64,000 nt of DNA from Dipteris shenzhenensis (taxonomy: Eukaryota; Polypodiophyta; Polypodiopsida; Gleicheniales), in the NCBI GenBank assembly GCA_047967505.1, contig CM106538.1. One strand, given 5' to 3'. A program made the translations under genes and the position numbers. The notes beneath the pieces were generated by a model. That model saw nothing but the letters and a program-made list of their open reading frames with translations. It was not told the DNA's origin and made no database searches. Of the stretch, positions 23,122 through 33,908 are shown one piece after another (positions within the stretch are counted from its first letter, which is position 1; every line of letters starts with the position of its first letter).

Positions 23122-23174
23122 GGTTAGTGGGGCTAAACAGGGCTTCCTTTTGGCCCTGTTTAGCCCCACTAACC
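23122..23174. repeat. Perfect 22-bp-arm hairpin (element 1)
   Basis: Inverted repeat with arms beginning GGTTAGTGGGGCTAAACAG (22 bp) and a 9-base loop TTCCTTTTG, flanked by A and T runs. It lies between the tnpA stop and the subterminal palindromes, where 3' UTR would be expected. Elements 2 and 3 have the same hairpin. Confidence 0.9.
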
Positions 23175-23375
23175 CTTTTTTTTTTTTTGTAATTACAAAA
23201 GAAAGTTTTTTATAACAAAATTTCCCTTGCTTGCAGGGTGATACAAAATTGTTCTTGTGAACGATGAGGAAGAAATGCATATACATATACAACTGTGTTT
23301 GAAACAAAATTACCCTATGAAAGGGCGATACAAAATTTCTCTAACGAGCGGATATACAAAATGCTACTACCACTA

Positions 23376-24939
23376 CTAATCCGAATCCGAATCCGAATCG
23401 TCTTGTTGGGCTGTTCCCTGGTCCTCGGCACCTGCATCTTTTCCCTCGTCCCTGACACCTGCGTCTTCTCCCTCGTCCTCGGCACCTGCGTCCGATCCTT
23501 GCCCCTGTTGATCGCTCGTCTCTGATGATGGGACGCTTGAGCTTTGACCCTAAGAGTAAACCATATAAATCGAAAATTAGATTGGAACTTAAATTAAAAA
23601 GTGAGATTACAAGTAGGAGTAAACTTATACCGTGCGAGCAGCCACCTCAGCCCAATCGACTGTCGCTCCCATTGCCTCTTGCTCAATGAACCACGGCTTG
23701 GTTCCTATCCAAAATGCGTGCCGCGTCTCTGCATCCGTAGGAAGACGACCCATCGCAGCTTGCTGTGGATCCAATTTACGAGAGTTAGAGTTAGCTAAAG
23801 TGCATGTAATATGTAAGTAAAACAAATAGAACAATACATTAAATGGAAAGAAGTAAACTTACCACGGTTGCCTCGAACGCATACCGTCCGCCTGCACCAA
23901 AGTGCGAAGTACCTATGACGTCCAGCCGTCTCTTCGCAGCCCTCCTCTGACCCTCGAACATTTCGGGATGGTCCCTATGTTGCTTCTTGAAGTACTTCCA
24001 ATCAGCTTTGTCTGCCCAGCTGGGTTTAGCCAACCCCTTTGTAATGGAAGTACGCATGGTTGATCTGCGATGCTTTAGGACCAAACCCATGCGCTCGAGC
24101 ATATAACTGTTATTAAACTCCACATTTGGCAGATTAGGATATCTTTGTTTTAACTCATCGATCACCGCCTGCTTCTTTTGGGCATCTTGATACTGCCAAT
24201 CGATATTTATGCCGCTCTTGAAGTGATGACTCATCAACCACCTCATGGCGGCCATCACTGCTTTGCCCTTTTTGTCTTCTATTATCTCTCCGGCAGATGT
24301 GATTTGATAGGAGAGATCCCCTGATGAGTAAGGGGGACTGACGGTAGCAGAGTCTGAAGGAGTGGAAGCTGCGCGACCACTTCTGGATCGAGGAGTAGCT
24401 GTGGGAGTAGGAGAGGGAAAGGGACCTGACTGATACTATGTCTCCGGACCAAGTGGAGACCTAAAGGAGCGTGAGTGTGCTGACTCGTCTACATCTCCTG
24501 AGTCAGCACAACATGAGCCGCCCATCCTACTCTTCCTTCCCTTGCGGGAGGCATGCGCAGGTGATGATCCCGCGGTCGAAGGGGCACGAGGGGATGGCTG
24601 GGCTGTACGTCCACCCGTCAGTGTAGGGGAAGGAATTGCGGAGGTCCTCTGAGAGAGCAGAGAGAAGAATCTCGCTGCCTCCTCATCGCTCATCTGCGCT
24701 ACAAACTCATCGGGAGTCCCAACAAAGCCATGCACGGCTAGCAAAGGAGTCCCCTGAGGGGTAGTCGCAGTGCTACGTGGAAGAGGGGTCGGCACAGTGC
24801 TAGGACCGAGAGGAGTTGGACCAGGGGTAGTCCTCCGGGTAGTCGCCTGAGAGGAATCAAAGTCCTCTGGAGCATATAGATCGTGAGCTCTCCTCCTGCG
24901 AGGCTGTCCGTACTCGTCCGATGAGCGACGTGATCCCAT
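23376..24939 (-). pseudogene. tnpA-like Transposase_24 gene, element 1
   Basis: Three exons by comparison with element 2: 24,939-23,863, 23,762-23,631 and 23,549-23,376. The start MGSRRSSDEYGQ follows an ATGTTAG|AC acceptor. A Pro/Thr/Ser-rich N-terminal half is followed by the conserved block (SHHFKSGINIDWQYQDAQKK, then ADWKYFKKQHRDHPEMFEGQ). The second exon starts QAAMGRLPTDAE, and the tail is acidic. A TAG at 24,438-24,436 replaces the CAG of element 2, a C-to-T change, and cuts the protein at about 168 residues. The family is associated with plant En/Spm elements, and a DNA-binding role like maize TnpA is inferred. Confidence 0.8.
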
Positions 24940-25019
24940 GTCTAACATAGATACAAACACGAAAACAGAAAACAAATAAACAAACATGAGCATTCTCATA
25001 GGCATAGGCATAGGCAAGA

Positions 25020-25240
25020 AGAAAGAAGAGGGAAAGGAAAGAAGAGGGAAAGGAAAGAGGGAAAGAAGAGGGAAAGATAAGAGGGAAAGAAGATGTAAAG
25101 GAAAGAAAAGAATGAGAATGAGGAAATAGAGAATGAGAGAAGGGGGAAATAGAGAAGGGGAAAGAGATGAGGGAAAATAGAGAAGGAGAGAAGGGGGAAA
25201 TGAGAGAAGGGGGAAATAGAGTGGGAAATAGAGAATGAAC
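25020..25240. repeat. Purine-rich GAAAGAGGGAAAGAAGAG tract, element 1
   Basis: AG-rich simple sequence between the tnpA first coding exon and the palindromic array. It would be a polypyrimidine tract in the tnpA sense, upstream of the first coding exon's acceptor. The counterpart in element 2 is 48,760-48,960. Confidence 0.8.
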
Positions 25241-28200
25241 TTATGCAGAAATAGAGAATGAGCTTATGCTTCTCTCATTCTCTATTTCCGCATAACCTCA
25301 CGCATAAGCATGAGCTTATGCGGAAACTTAAGCATAAGCTCATGCACATGCATGAGCATAAGCATGAGAAGGATGAGTTTCCGCATGCTTATGCTCATGC
25401 GGAAAAAGAGAAGGAGCTTATGCAGAAAAAGAGAAGGAGAGAAGCATAATTCTCTATTTCCGCATAAGCTCCTTCTCTTTTTCCGCATGAGCTTATGCTT
25501 ATGCTCATGGGTGAGCATGAGCTTATGCTCATGTTTCCGCATATGCGAAAATAGAGAAGGAGAGAAGCATAAGCTTCTCTCATTCTCTATTTCCGCATAT
25601 GCTCACGCAAAAGAGAAAGAGAAAGAGCTTATGCGGAAAAAGAGAAAGAACTTATGCGGAAACTCATTCTCTATTTCCGCATAAGCTCCTTCTCTTTTTC
25701 CGCATGAGCTTATGCTTATGCTCATGGGTGAGCATGAGCTTATGCTCATGTTTTCGCATATGCGGAAATAGAGAAGGAGAGAAGCATAAGCTTCTCTCAT
25801 TCTCTATTTCCGCATATGCTCACGCAAAAGAGAAAGAGAAAGAGCTTATGCAGAAAAAGAGAAAGAGCTTATGCGGAAACTCATTCTCTATTTCTGCATA
25901 AGCTCCTTCTCTTTTTCCGCATGAGCTTATGCTTATGCTCATGGGTGAGCATGAACTTATGCTCATGTTTCCGTATATGCGGAAATAGAGAAGGAGAGAA
26001 GCATAAGCTTCTCTCATTCTCTATTTTCGCATATGCTCACGCAAAAGAGAAAGAGAAAGAGCTTATGCGGAAAAAGAGAAAGAGCTTATGCGGAAACTCA
26101 TTCTCTATTTCCGCATAAGCTCCTTCTCTTTTTCCGGATGCTCATGGGTGAGCATAAGCTTATGCTCATGTTTCGGCATATGCAGAAATAGAGAAGGAGA
26201 GAAGCATAAGCTTCTCTCATTCTCTATTTCCGCATATGCTGACGCAAAAGAGAAAGAGAAAGAGCTTATGCGGAAAAAGAGAAAGAGCTTATGCGGAAAC
26301 TCATTCTCTATTTCCGCATAAGCTCCTTCTCTTTTTCCGCATGAGCTTATACGGATGCTCATGGGTGAGCATAAGCTTATGCTCATAAGCTTCTCTCATT
26401 CTCTATTTCCGCATATGCTCACGCAAAAGAGAAAGAGAAAGAGCTTATGCGGAAACTCATTCTCTATTTTCGCATAAGCTCCTTCTCTTTTTCCGCATGA
26501 GCTTATGCGGATGCTCATGGGTGAGCATAAGCTTATGCTCATGTGCGGCATATGCGGAAATAGAGAATGAGAGAAGCATAAGCTTCTCTCATTCTCTATT
26601 TCCGCATATGCTCATGCATATGCTGAAAGAGAGAAGGAGCTTATGCGGAAAAAGAGAATGAGAGAAGCATAAGCTTCTCTCATTCTCTATTTCCGCATAA
26701 GCTCTTGCGGAAACTTACGCATAAGCTCATGCTCATGCATGAGCATAAGCATGAGCTTATGCTTATGCTTATGCTTAAGCATAAGCATAAGCATAAGCTC
26801 ATGAGCATAAGCATAAGCATGAGCTCATGCTCATGCATGAGCATAAGCATAAGCATAAGCTCATGCTCATGCATGAGCATAAGCATAAGCATAAGCTCAT
26901 GCTTATGCTCATGCGGAAATAGAGAAGGAGCTTATGCGGAATGAGAGAAGGAGCTTTTGCGGAAAAAGAGAATGAGAGAAGCATAAGCTTCTCTCATTTT
27001 CTATTTCCGCATAAGCTCTTGCGGAAACTTACGCATAAGCTCATGCTTATGCTCATGCGGAAAAAGAGAAGGAGCTTATGCGGAAAAAGAGAATGAGAGA
27101 AGCATAAGCTTCTCTCATTCTCTATTTCTGCATAAGCTTATGCGGAAACTTGCGCATAAGTTTCCGCAAGAGCTTATGCTTATGCTTATGCTTTATGCTC
27201 ATGCGAAAATAGAGAAGGAGCTTATGCGGAAAGAGAGAAGGAGCTTATGCGGAAAAAGAGAATGAGAGAAGCATAAGCTTCTCTCATTCTTTATTTCCGC
27301 ATAAGCTCTTGCGGAAACTTACGCATAAGCTCATGCTCATGAATGAGCATAAGCATGAGCTTATGCTTATGCTTATGCATAAGCATAAGCATAAGCTCAT
27401 GCTTATGCTCATGCGGAAAAAGAGAAGGAGCTTATGCGGAAAAAGAGAATGAGAGAAGCATATGCTTCTCTCATTCTCTATTTCCGCATAAGCTCTTGCA
27501 GAAACTTACGCATAAGCTCATGCTCATGAATGAGCATAAGCATGAGCTTATGCTCATGCGGAAAAAGAGAAGGAGCTTATGCGGAAAAAGAGAATGAGAG
27601 AAGCATATGCTTCTCTCATTCTCTATTTCCGCATAAGCTCTTGCGGAAACTTACGCATAAGCTCATGGTCATGAATGAGCATAAGCTCTTATGCATAAGC
27701 ATAAGCATAAGCTCATGCTTATGCTCATGCGGAAAAAGAGAAGGAGCTTATGCGGAAAAAGAGAATGAGAGAAGCATATGCTTCTCTCATTCTTTATTTC
27801 CACATAAGCTCTTGCGGAAACTTACGCATAAGCTCATGCTCATGAATGAGCATAAGCATGAGCTTATGCTTATGCTTATGCATAAGCATAAGCATAAGCT
27901 CATGCTTATGCTCATGCGGAAAAAGAGAAGGAGCTTATGCAGAAAAAGAGAATGAGAGAAGCATAAGCTTCTCTCATTCTCTATTTCCGCATAAGCTTAT
28001 GCGGAAACTTGTGCATAAGCTCATGCTCATGCGAAAATAGAGAAGGAGATTATGCGGAAAGAGAGAAGGAGCTTATGCGGAAAAAGAGAATGAGAGAAGC
28101 ATAAGTTTTTCTCATTCTCTATTTCCGCATAAGCTCTTGCAGAAACTTATGCATAAGCTCATGCTCATGAATGAGCATAAGCATGAGCTTATGCTTATGC

Positions 28201-28470
28201 TTATGCATAAGCATAAGCATAAGCTCATGCTTATGCTCATGCGGAAAAAGAGGAGGAGCTTATGCGGAAAATGAGAATGAGAGAAGTATATGCTTCTCTC
28301 ATTCTCTATTTCCGCATAAGCTCTTGCGGAAACTTACGCATAAGCTCATGCTCATGAATGAGCATAAGCATAAGCTCATGCGGAAAAAGAGGAGGAGCTT
28401 ATGCGGAAAAAGAGAATGAGAGAAGCATAAGCTTCTCTCATTCTCTATTTCCGCATAAGCTTATGCGAAA
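25240..28470. repeat. 3.2-kb palindromic GCTTATGC/GCATAAGC array, element 1
   Basis: An array made of the 8-mers GCTTATGC and GCATAAGC (mutual complements), spaced by AGAGAAGGAG, GAGAATGAGAGAAG and CTATTTCCGC blocks. The left part has ~215-bp higher-order units (about 25,440-26,500) and the right part units of ~180-330 bp. Hairpins such as GAATGAGAGAAGC-ATAA-complement recur throughout. All frames in it (Met/Ser/Ile/Cys/Leu or His/Lys/Glu repeats) are artefacts of the repeat. It sits between the two divergent genes, upstream of the tnpA coding start. Confidence 0.95.
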
Positions 28471-28692
28471 AAAGAGCTTATGCGAATGAGAGAAGGGGGA
28501 AATAGAGAAGGGGGAATGAGAGAAGCATAAGCATAAGAGAATAAGAGGGAAAGGAAATAGAGAATAAGGGGGAAAGGAAAGAGAGAAGGGAAAAGAGAGA
28601 GGGGGAAAGAGAGAATAAGAGAAGAGGGAAAAAAGAGAAGGGGGAAAAATGAGAAAAAGAGAAGGGGGAAGAGAGGGTTCCTACGCCCATCA

Positions 28693-28723
28693 CTGCAGCT
28701 AGCGCTTAAGGCGCTAGCTGCAG
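28693..28723. repeat. 31-bp palindrome, element 1
   Basis: CTGCAGCTAGCGC, five central bases, then the exact complement GCGCTAGCTGCAG. The same structure, conserved in both arms, is at 45,079-45,109 in element 2. Its 13-bp GC-rich arms stand out in AT/purine-rich surroundings. It marks the boundary between array and promoter region. A regulatory role is possible. Confidence 0.9.
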
Positions 28724-29412
28724 GCCAATGCAAATAACAAAAAGCTTAAATGGAAAGAAGAGGAAGCACTTACCTATAAAAGTATGTCCCGCTCGGTGTA
28801 GTGGACTGGGCCCACAAAAGAGAGAGTATGTCCCGCTCGGTGTAGTGGACTGGCCCTACAAAAGAGACAAAACAACCCATTTTTTCAAATAAGATGTTAG
28901 TGGAAAGAGAAGATCACAAAAGCAACTTCTTGAAAGGAGACAAGGAAAGAGAAGATTGAGGAGACAAGGAAAGGAGGAGATTGAGGAGAAGAGAAGGAAG
29001 AGAAGGAAGAGAAATACAGGAAGAAGAGGTGAGTTTCTTTCTTTCTTTCTTAAAATTTCGTTTTTTGTTTGAATCCTTTCTAATCAAGCATGAAAACTAG
29101 TTTAAAACTTTAGCAATACAAGTAGAAACACTCACAAAACCAAAGCTAACAAACAAACAACCTACATTGTTGAAAGAAACTCACCTTTTGAAGAACTTTC
29201 TTTCTGGAAACCAAAGAGGGAAAAAGGAGAGAGAGGGTGCACAAGAGGTAGGAGAAGGGTGAGGAGTGGGAAATAGAGTAGGAGGTTGCTTGGAATAGAT
29301 GGGAGGTCAGTGAAAATAGGTGGGAGGAGATTTTGGGGAGCTTACTTGAGAGATTAGGAAAGCTTTGAGCAAAACGCTGCGGGTTTCGACGTTTCGGGTT
29401 TTAACCCACAGC
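28724..29412. promoter_or_regulatory. Divergent 5' region of tnpA and tnp2, element 1
   Basis: Reverse-complement counterpart of 44,397-45,078 in element 2, highly similar. It contains the duplicated TGTCCCGCTCGGTGTAGTGG block and apparent 5' UTR splice donors in both directions: AAGAAGAG|GTGAGTTTC near 29,027 on the plus strand and CTTCAAAAG|GTGAG near 29,190 on the minus strand. See the element 2 entry. Confidence 0.5.
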
Positions 29413-29546
29413 GTCGCTATATAGCGACGCTTATTCATCGCTATATAGCGACGCTTTTAATTTAAAGCGTCGCTATATAGCGACGTTTTAAATTAAAATC
29501 GTCGCTATATAGCGACGGAACAGAGCGTCGCTATATAGCGACGCTT
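29413..29546. promoter_or_regulatory. Internal palindrome cluster upstream of tnp2, element 1
   Basis: Four exact GTCGCTATATAGCGAC copies and one variant, about 230-370 bp before the tnp2 ATG at 29,780. They match the subterminal palindromes exactly, placing the same candidate protein-binding site beside a gene start. From 29,547 to 29,779 lies leader or intron sequence ending in GTGTAG just before the ATG. Confidence 0.85.
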
Positions 29547-29779
29547 ACTGTTTATTTTTTGGTGTGGCCTCTTGTGAAGCTCAAAGATGCTATGCCTATA
29601 ATTGTCAATATCTCCTCTTACTACATAGCCTTACTATATAGGATTTTTTGTTTCAATCCTTACTATATAGCGACGTCATTCTTTTTATATAGCCTCAAGA
29701 GAAGCTCAAATTAAACATGCTATGCTCATAATTGTGTACATCTCCTCTTCATGCTTATGTTTTGGTTTTATAAGTGTAG

Positions 29780-31337
29780 ATGGAAGGGACGAGTTCATGA
29801 GGTGGCTATAGCAGGTACCGTTCATAATCGATGGATGTTTTTTCTCGAGCGGTTTATGAAAACTTTAAAGGGGTTTGTAAGACAAAGAGCAAGACCAGAA
29901 GCAAGCATGGCAGAGGGATGGCTTGTGCAAGAGTCATTAGTATATATCACAGAGTTTCTTGCATCCACGGATCCTGATATGCCGCAAGCTTAGCACAACA
30001 AGGATGATGATCGCATCATTGGCGAGGTCCCCCAAGGAAAAGGGATTGAAAGAAAGATGAGCGAAGAGCAAATGGAGAAATTCAATAAGTTTTGTATCCT
30101 CAATAGCCCTGAGATGTAGAAGTGGATTGAGAGATATGAAGTGGCCAAAGCAGAAAGAATAAATGCAAGGACGAGATTCAGAGTAATGTACAGGCGATCA
30201 CAACCATATCCATGAGATCTGGCTCTTCTCCCTACTCACATGTCACTTGATTGGCTACAACTAGCTATACGTAAAGCCGAACGTGATGGAGAGACAATAA
30301 ACGAGCGCGAGCGGGAGTTATCATCTGGATGTATGGTGCATGTAAGTTTCTTATCTCTTGATGTAATTAAGTAATTATTTGTGGCAATATATGCTATAAA
30401 ATAGGTGCATCTTCATTGTTTTAATGATGCTCTTTTACAGTACAAAAAGTACAGTGCATTATGGTCATATGGACGACATTTTTGCATAGAACGCATCGAT
30501 TCAAAGAGAGTCACGTATGATTGTGGAGTCATGGCTAACTTCACAAAAGATAGCCGAGCAAGTGCTTCGGATACCAATCTTCTCTCCTCAAAGTTGGATT
30601 ATTGTGTGGAACCATACGCGACATCTATGAAATTGATTTCAGACGATTTACTATTTTCATTCTTGATGTAAAATGGTTTAGAACTACTTACAACGGTCCC
30701 CATGCGACTGTGAGAAAAGATGGTAGCGGTCTCTTTGCAATAGACTCCACCAAACATTGGACCGATGAAAGTGATACTTTTGTTCTTCCCGAGCACTGTG
30801 AGCAGGTGCATACTAATGATTTAATTAGTCGAAGCTTTCGTTTTTTAAGTCCATTGATATATATATCATTGACGACATTTGGCACGTGATTTTTCATCTT
30901 CAATATAGGTGGTTTTTCATCCGGATCATTTTGATCCAAGATGGTGGTACGTGATCCAAGTTGCACCACGAAGTAAGCAGATTTTTGAAGATCGAGATGT
31001 GGATATGGAGATGCCACTACCAATGCCGGATCCAATTGATGAATCTATCGAAGAAGATGTAGATCACCATATGAGGCAAGAGGAAGATGCGCATAATGAC
31101 ATCGCACGGGAGGAGGATGGAGATCACGATATTGACGAGGAAGACAACAATCGTCAAGATCAATCACCACACTTAAGCTTAATTGAAGAAGATGATCAAA
31201 TACTTTTAGGTGAACGTACGATGCTAGAGTACGATGATGATATAGGAGATCAACTCGGTATAGAGTTGGAGATAGACTTGCTTGGCGCCTTAGACTTGGC
31301 TCAAGATGAAACAGTTGATGTAAATGCTCTTATTTAA
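29780..31337 (+). pseudogene. tnp2 transposase, internally deleted, element 1
   Basis: The first codons (MEGTS) are fused directly to the DUF4218 part (HEVAIAGTVHNRWMFFLERF). The Transposase_21 core between them is deleted, relative to about 44,009-41,495 of element 2, with a short AGT overlap at the junction. The rest carries stops: TAG at 29,991, TAG at 30,117 and TGA at 30,214, each replacing TGG, CAG or CGA of element 2. A GT insertion near 30,607 shifts the DUF4216 part (IYEIDFRRFTIFILDVKWF). The acidic C-terminal exon (HMRQEEDAHNDIAREEDGDH) is open to TAA 31,335. Where element 2 has a TGA in this last exon, element 1 keeps CGA. Confidence 0.9.
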
Positions 31338-31504
31338 TTTGATTTTTCTCATCTCAAACTTGGACATGAATATATGAGCTTCAAAGGCTTGATGTACATG
31401 CTCTCATTTTTTAATTCTCTATGAGCTCAAACATGTATGAAAATTTAAAAAATTTTATCATTGGAAGAAAATAAATTTTAAGGCTAAAAAAAAAAAAAAA
31501 CCTC

Positions 31505-31677
31505 TCTGTAAAACGTCGCTATAATATAGTGTCTCAGTGTCGCTATATAGCGACGCTTAGTAAAAGTCGCTATATAGCGACGATTTACGACACCCGATTT
31601 TTATACCGACGATTAACGCTAAGCGGGCGCTAATCGTCGGTACGTAAACGTCGCAATAGGATGCGTGTATAGTAGTG
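31505..31677. promoter_or_regulatory. Element 1 right terminus
   Basis: Two exact GTCGCTATATAGCGAC copies and one broken copy (GTCGCTATAATATAG), then GCGGGCGCTAATCGTCGG and the GTAGTG end. It corresponds to the left terminus of element 2. Confidence 0.85.
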
Positions 31678-32230
31678 ATGCTTGTGAGCTAAATAAGGAA
31701 CAATCAGCAAAAGTCCAAGAGCATGAGCTCAAAACAGACCCAACTACTTTGGATTCTTTTGAGCTGGACGGTCTCTTGGAGAAGATAAAGCAGCAAAATC
31801 CTTTGAGTGATATGCAAGCTTGTTTGTATGCCCTAAAATAAGGTTATGTTCAACCATATATCATTGGAACTTCTGCCAAAGCATATATAACAAGACTACA
31901 AGATTCACTTGGATTAAACATGCAATAAATCTTTGAGAATGGTAATTACTCATTTTGTTTGATGCATCATTCTTGTAATTTCCTTTACTTCTCATTTTTG
32001 TCTAACTAATCAATAACTCATCATCCTTTTTCTTTTATGCATAGGGTTTGATGACTTGTCGGAAGAAGTGAACAATAAATTTATTCTTCAATTTGATCCT
32101 AGGGTGAATGGTTCCTGGGATCAAGATCTCCTAATACCAATTGATTTTGTATTCAAGCTTAATGGTGTTCAACTTGAAAACACAAATACATCTTTGAACA
32201 TAAGATTTTTTCTATTAATGTCCTTCTAAT
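31678..32230 (+). pseudogene. Unrecognised coding remnants right of element 1
   Basis: Plus-strand coherent stretches: ELNKEQSAKVQEHELKTDPT, then LDSFELDGLLEKIKQQNPLS and a TAA. After that come GYVQPYIIGTSAKAYITRLQ and, at about 32,045, GFDDLSEEVNNKFILQFDPR and LIPIDFVFKLNGVQLENT. Several stops break the frame. No family was recognised. This is the sequence element 1 landed in. Confidence 0.35.
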
Positions 32231-33660
32231 TCAAGTTCAATTGGCCTTTGATTTTTGACATTTTTTTAAAAATGGGAATTGGGATTTTCCCAAAGTTACT
32301 AATACAGTGTTATGGTAGAATTCCACTTGGACAAATGGACCAACAACAGAAAGGTGGTGAGTGGTAATGGCTGAACACCTAGCTAAGACTCAAAAAACCA
32401 GTAGTGCTAGTAGACTTGTCAAACGATTCCTCCTTTACTTGGTGCAAAACTCAAGTAGGAGACAAACATAGAAAGGATCAGCTAGATAGGCTATAACTCT
32501 CCAAGACTATGGGAGATGAAAATCATAGATGGGAGGATTAAAGTGAATGTTCCTTTTTTTCTCTTATCATCTTCTAATACACTTGACTTTGGATAGAGGT
32601 GGAGGGTAAGTTAGAAGATCCTAGGTCTCAAATATGTCAAAGGTGCCATGACTCTCCAAAGGACATTGCACATTTGTCTATGAACTACATGTATAGGGAA
32701 AGGGCTCCCTAGTTTGGAGTAGAATCTTTCAAAGTAATGTTCTAATGGTGCCGCTAGGAGATCTTTCTCCAAGGTTTAAGGCAAATAGATGGAACTAAAA
32801 GCAATGTGATAAGGTTTATTTGGCTTCAAAGTACTCTATATGTTTTTTTCAAAATGCTATTAGATGCTATGCATCGTGCGACTCATCATGCAATGGATGT
32901 TGTCTTTAAGAAAGAAATTAGGACATTTAAGACGTTGAATACCATCTGAAAAAGATCATGGAGGGGTTTAATAGAGATGCCTCTTTAGCTAAATAGCTCA
33001 TCAATATTCCCAAGGTTGTTTGTAGTTTATTAGGTGATGGAATAGAAAAGATGGATACTTGAATATACTGGCACATATTAGGAGTTCTTAAAAATGGTAG
33101 CAAGTGAGGATGCAATAGACAATAGTGTTCATGAAGACTCACCATTACCACCCAATACATGGCAATTTTACTTATTCATAAGTAGCATTTATCAACTATA
33201 CAATTGGATATTTTTTAAGTGTTGTAACATGAAAGAAGGCTTAGTACAGCTTACAATATCAATCCATGAAGATCAGCCATTATGATCCAATGCATGTCCA
33301 ATACAAGGATTTGGAGGAGGCCACATGCTATTGACATGTGTTTAAGTGGGGATGTCCATCCCATAAGCATATCTACTCTTGGGGAGACCCTGTATGTATT
33401 AGCCTCTTCACCCCCCCATAGTCATCTCCCCCTCTCCAGACTTTTTGGGAGACTATGGAGCTTCGGTGGGGCAGCTATGGGACGGGTTCTAGGGATCTCA
33501 TATCCGGCTCACATCCTGAGCACCATGTGGTGCATTCTGTGCTAACAACACCAGCCACATTGCATTAGCAATATTAGGAATCCCATACCTGGCTCACTCT
33601 CGGGTGCCATGTGGTGCATTCTGCACTAACAACACCCACCATATTGCATTAGCGGCATTA
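32231..33660. other. No supported gene
   Basis: Short frames only. At about 33,500-33,660 an ~83-bp block (GGTGCATTCTG, then CTAACAACACC and ATTGCATTAGC) is duplicated in tandem. Confidence 0.5.
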
Positions 33661-33666
33661 AGGTGT

Positions 33667-33908
33667 GAGAAGTTATAGACGTGAAGGAGTCTAAGAATGA
33701 ATTCTTTCCTAAAGAGCTCTTGTACCTTGGGCATAAGATTTCTAGTGAAGGCATCAACATTGATCATGAGAGGATTCAAAAGGTATTGGATTGGCATGTT
33801 CCTCAGAGAATAAGGCAATTGCGTGCATCTTTAGGATTTCATAGTCTTCCTTCAGAAGTCTTTGAGGCATTCTTCAAAGCTAACTGTTCTTTTGACAAAC
33901 CTCCTTAA
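33667..33908 (+). pseudogene. Ty3-type reverse transcriptase scrap
   Basis: The frame reads KNEFFPKELLYLGHKISSEG, then INIDHERIQKVLDWHVPQRI and RQLRASLGF. The pattern F...L.YLGH.IS..GI..D....I......P....LR..LGF is the end of the Ty3/gypsy RT domain. The fragment ends at a TAA near 33,908. No catalytic YVDD-type motif or LTR is present. Confidence 0.7.

Larger units (their letters stand above)
22824..31677 (+). mobile_element. CACTA element 1, complete ends, internally deleted
   Basis: An 8,854-bp En/Spm-type element, oriented by its tnp2 gene. It begins CACTACAAGGCATAGG and ends with the complement of CACTACTATACACGC. The 3 bases before (22,821-22,823) and after (31,678-31,680) are both ATG, the 3-bp target duplication expected for this superfamily. 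Inside, from left: palindromes, a hairpin, tnpA-like pseudogene (minus), the palindromic array, a divergent promoter region, a second palindrome cluster, a deleted tnp2 (plus) and the right subterminal palindromes. Compared with element 2 it lacks about 2.5 kb of tnp2. It is non-autonomous in its present form but keeps both ends. Confidence 0.95.

Noticed and set aside
25240-28470. Many frames of 60-140 residues (Met-Ser-Ile-Ser-Met or His-Lys-Leu-Met repeats) on both strands
   Set aside because: They are translations of the GCTTATGC/GCATAAGC array in every frame, with no conserved start or non-repeat part. The same holds for 45,240-48,760 and 58,400-58,790.
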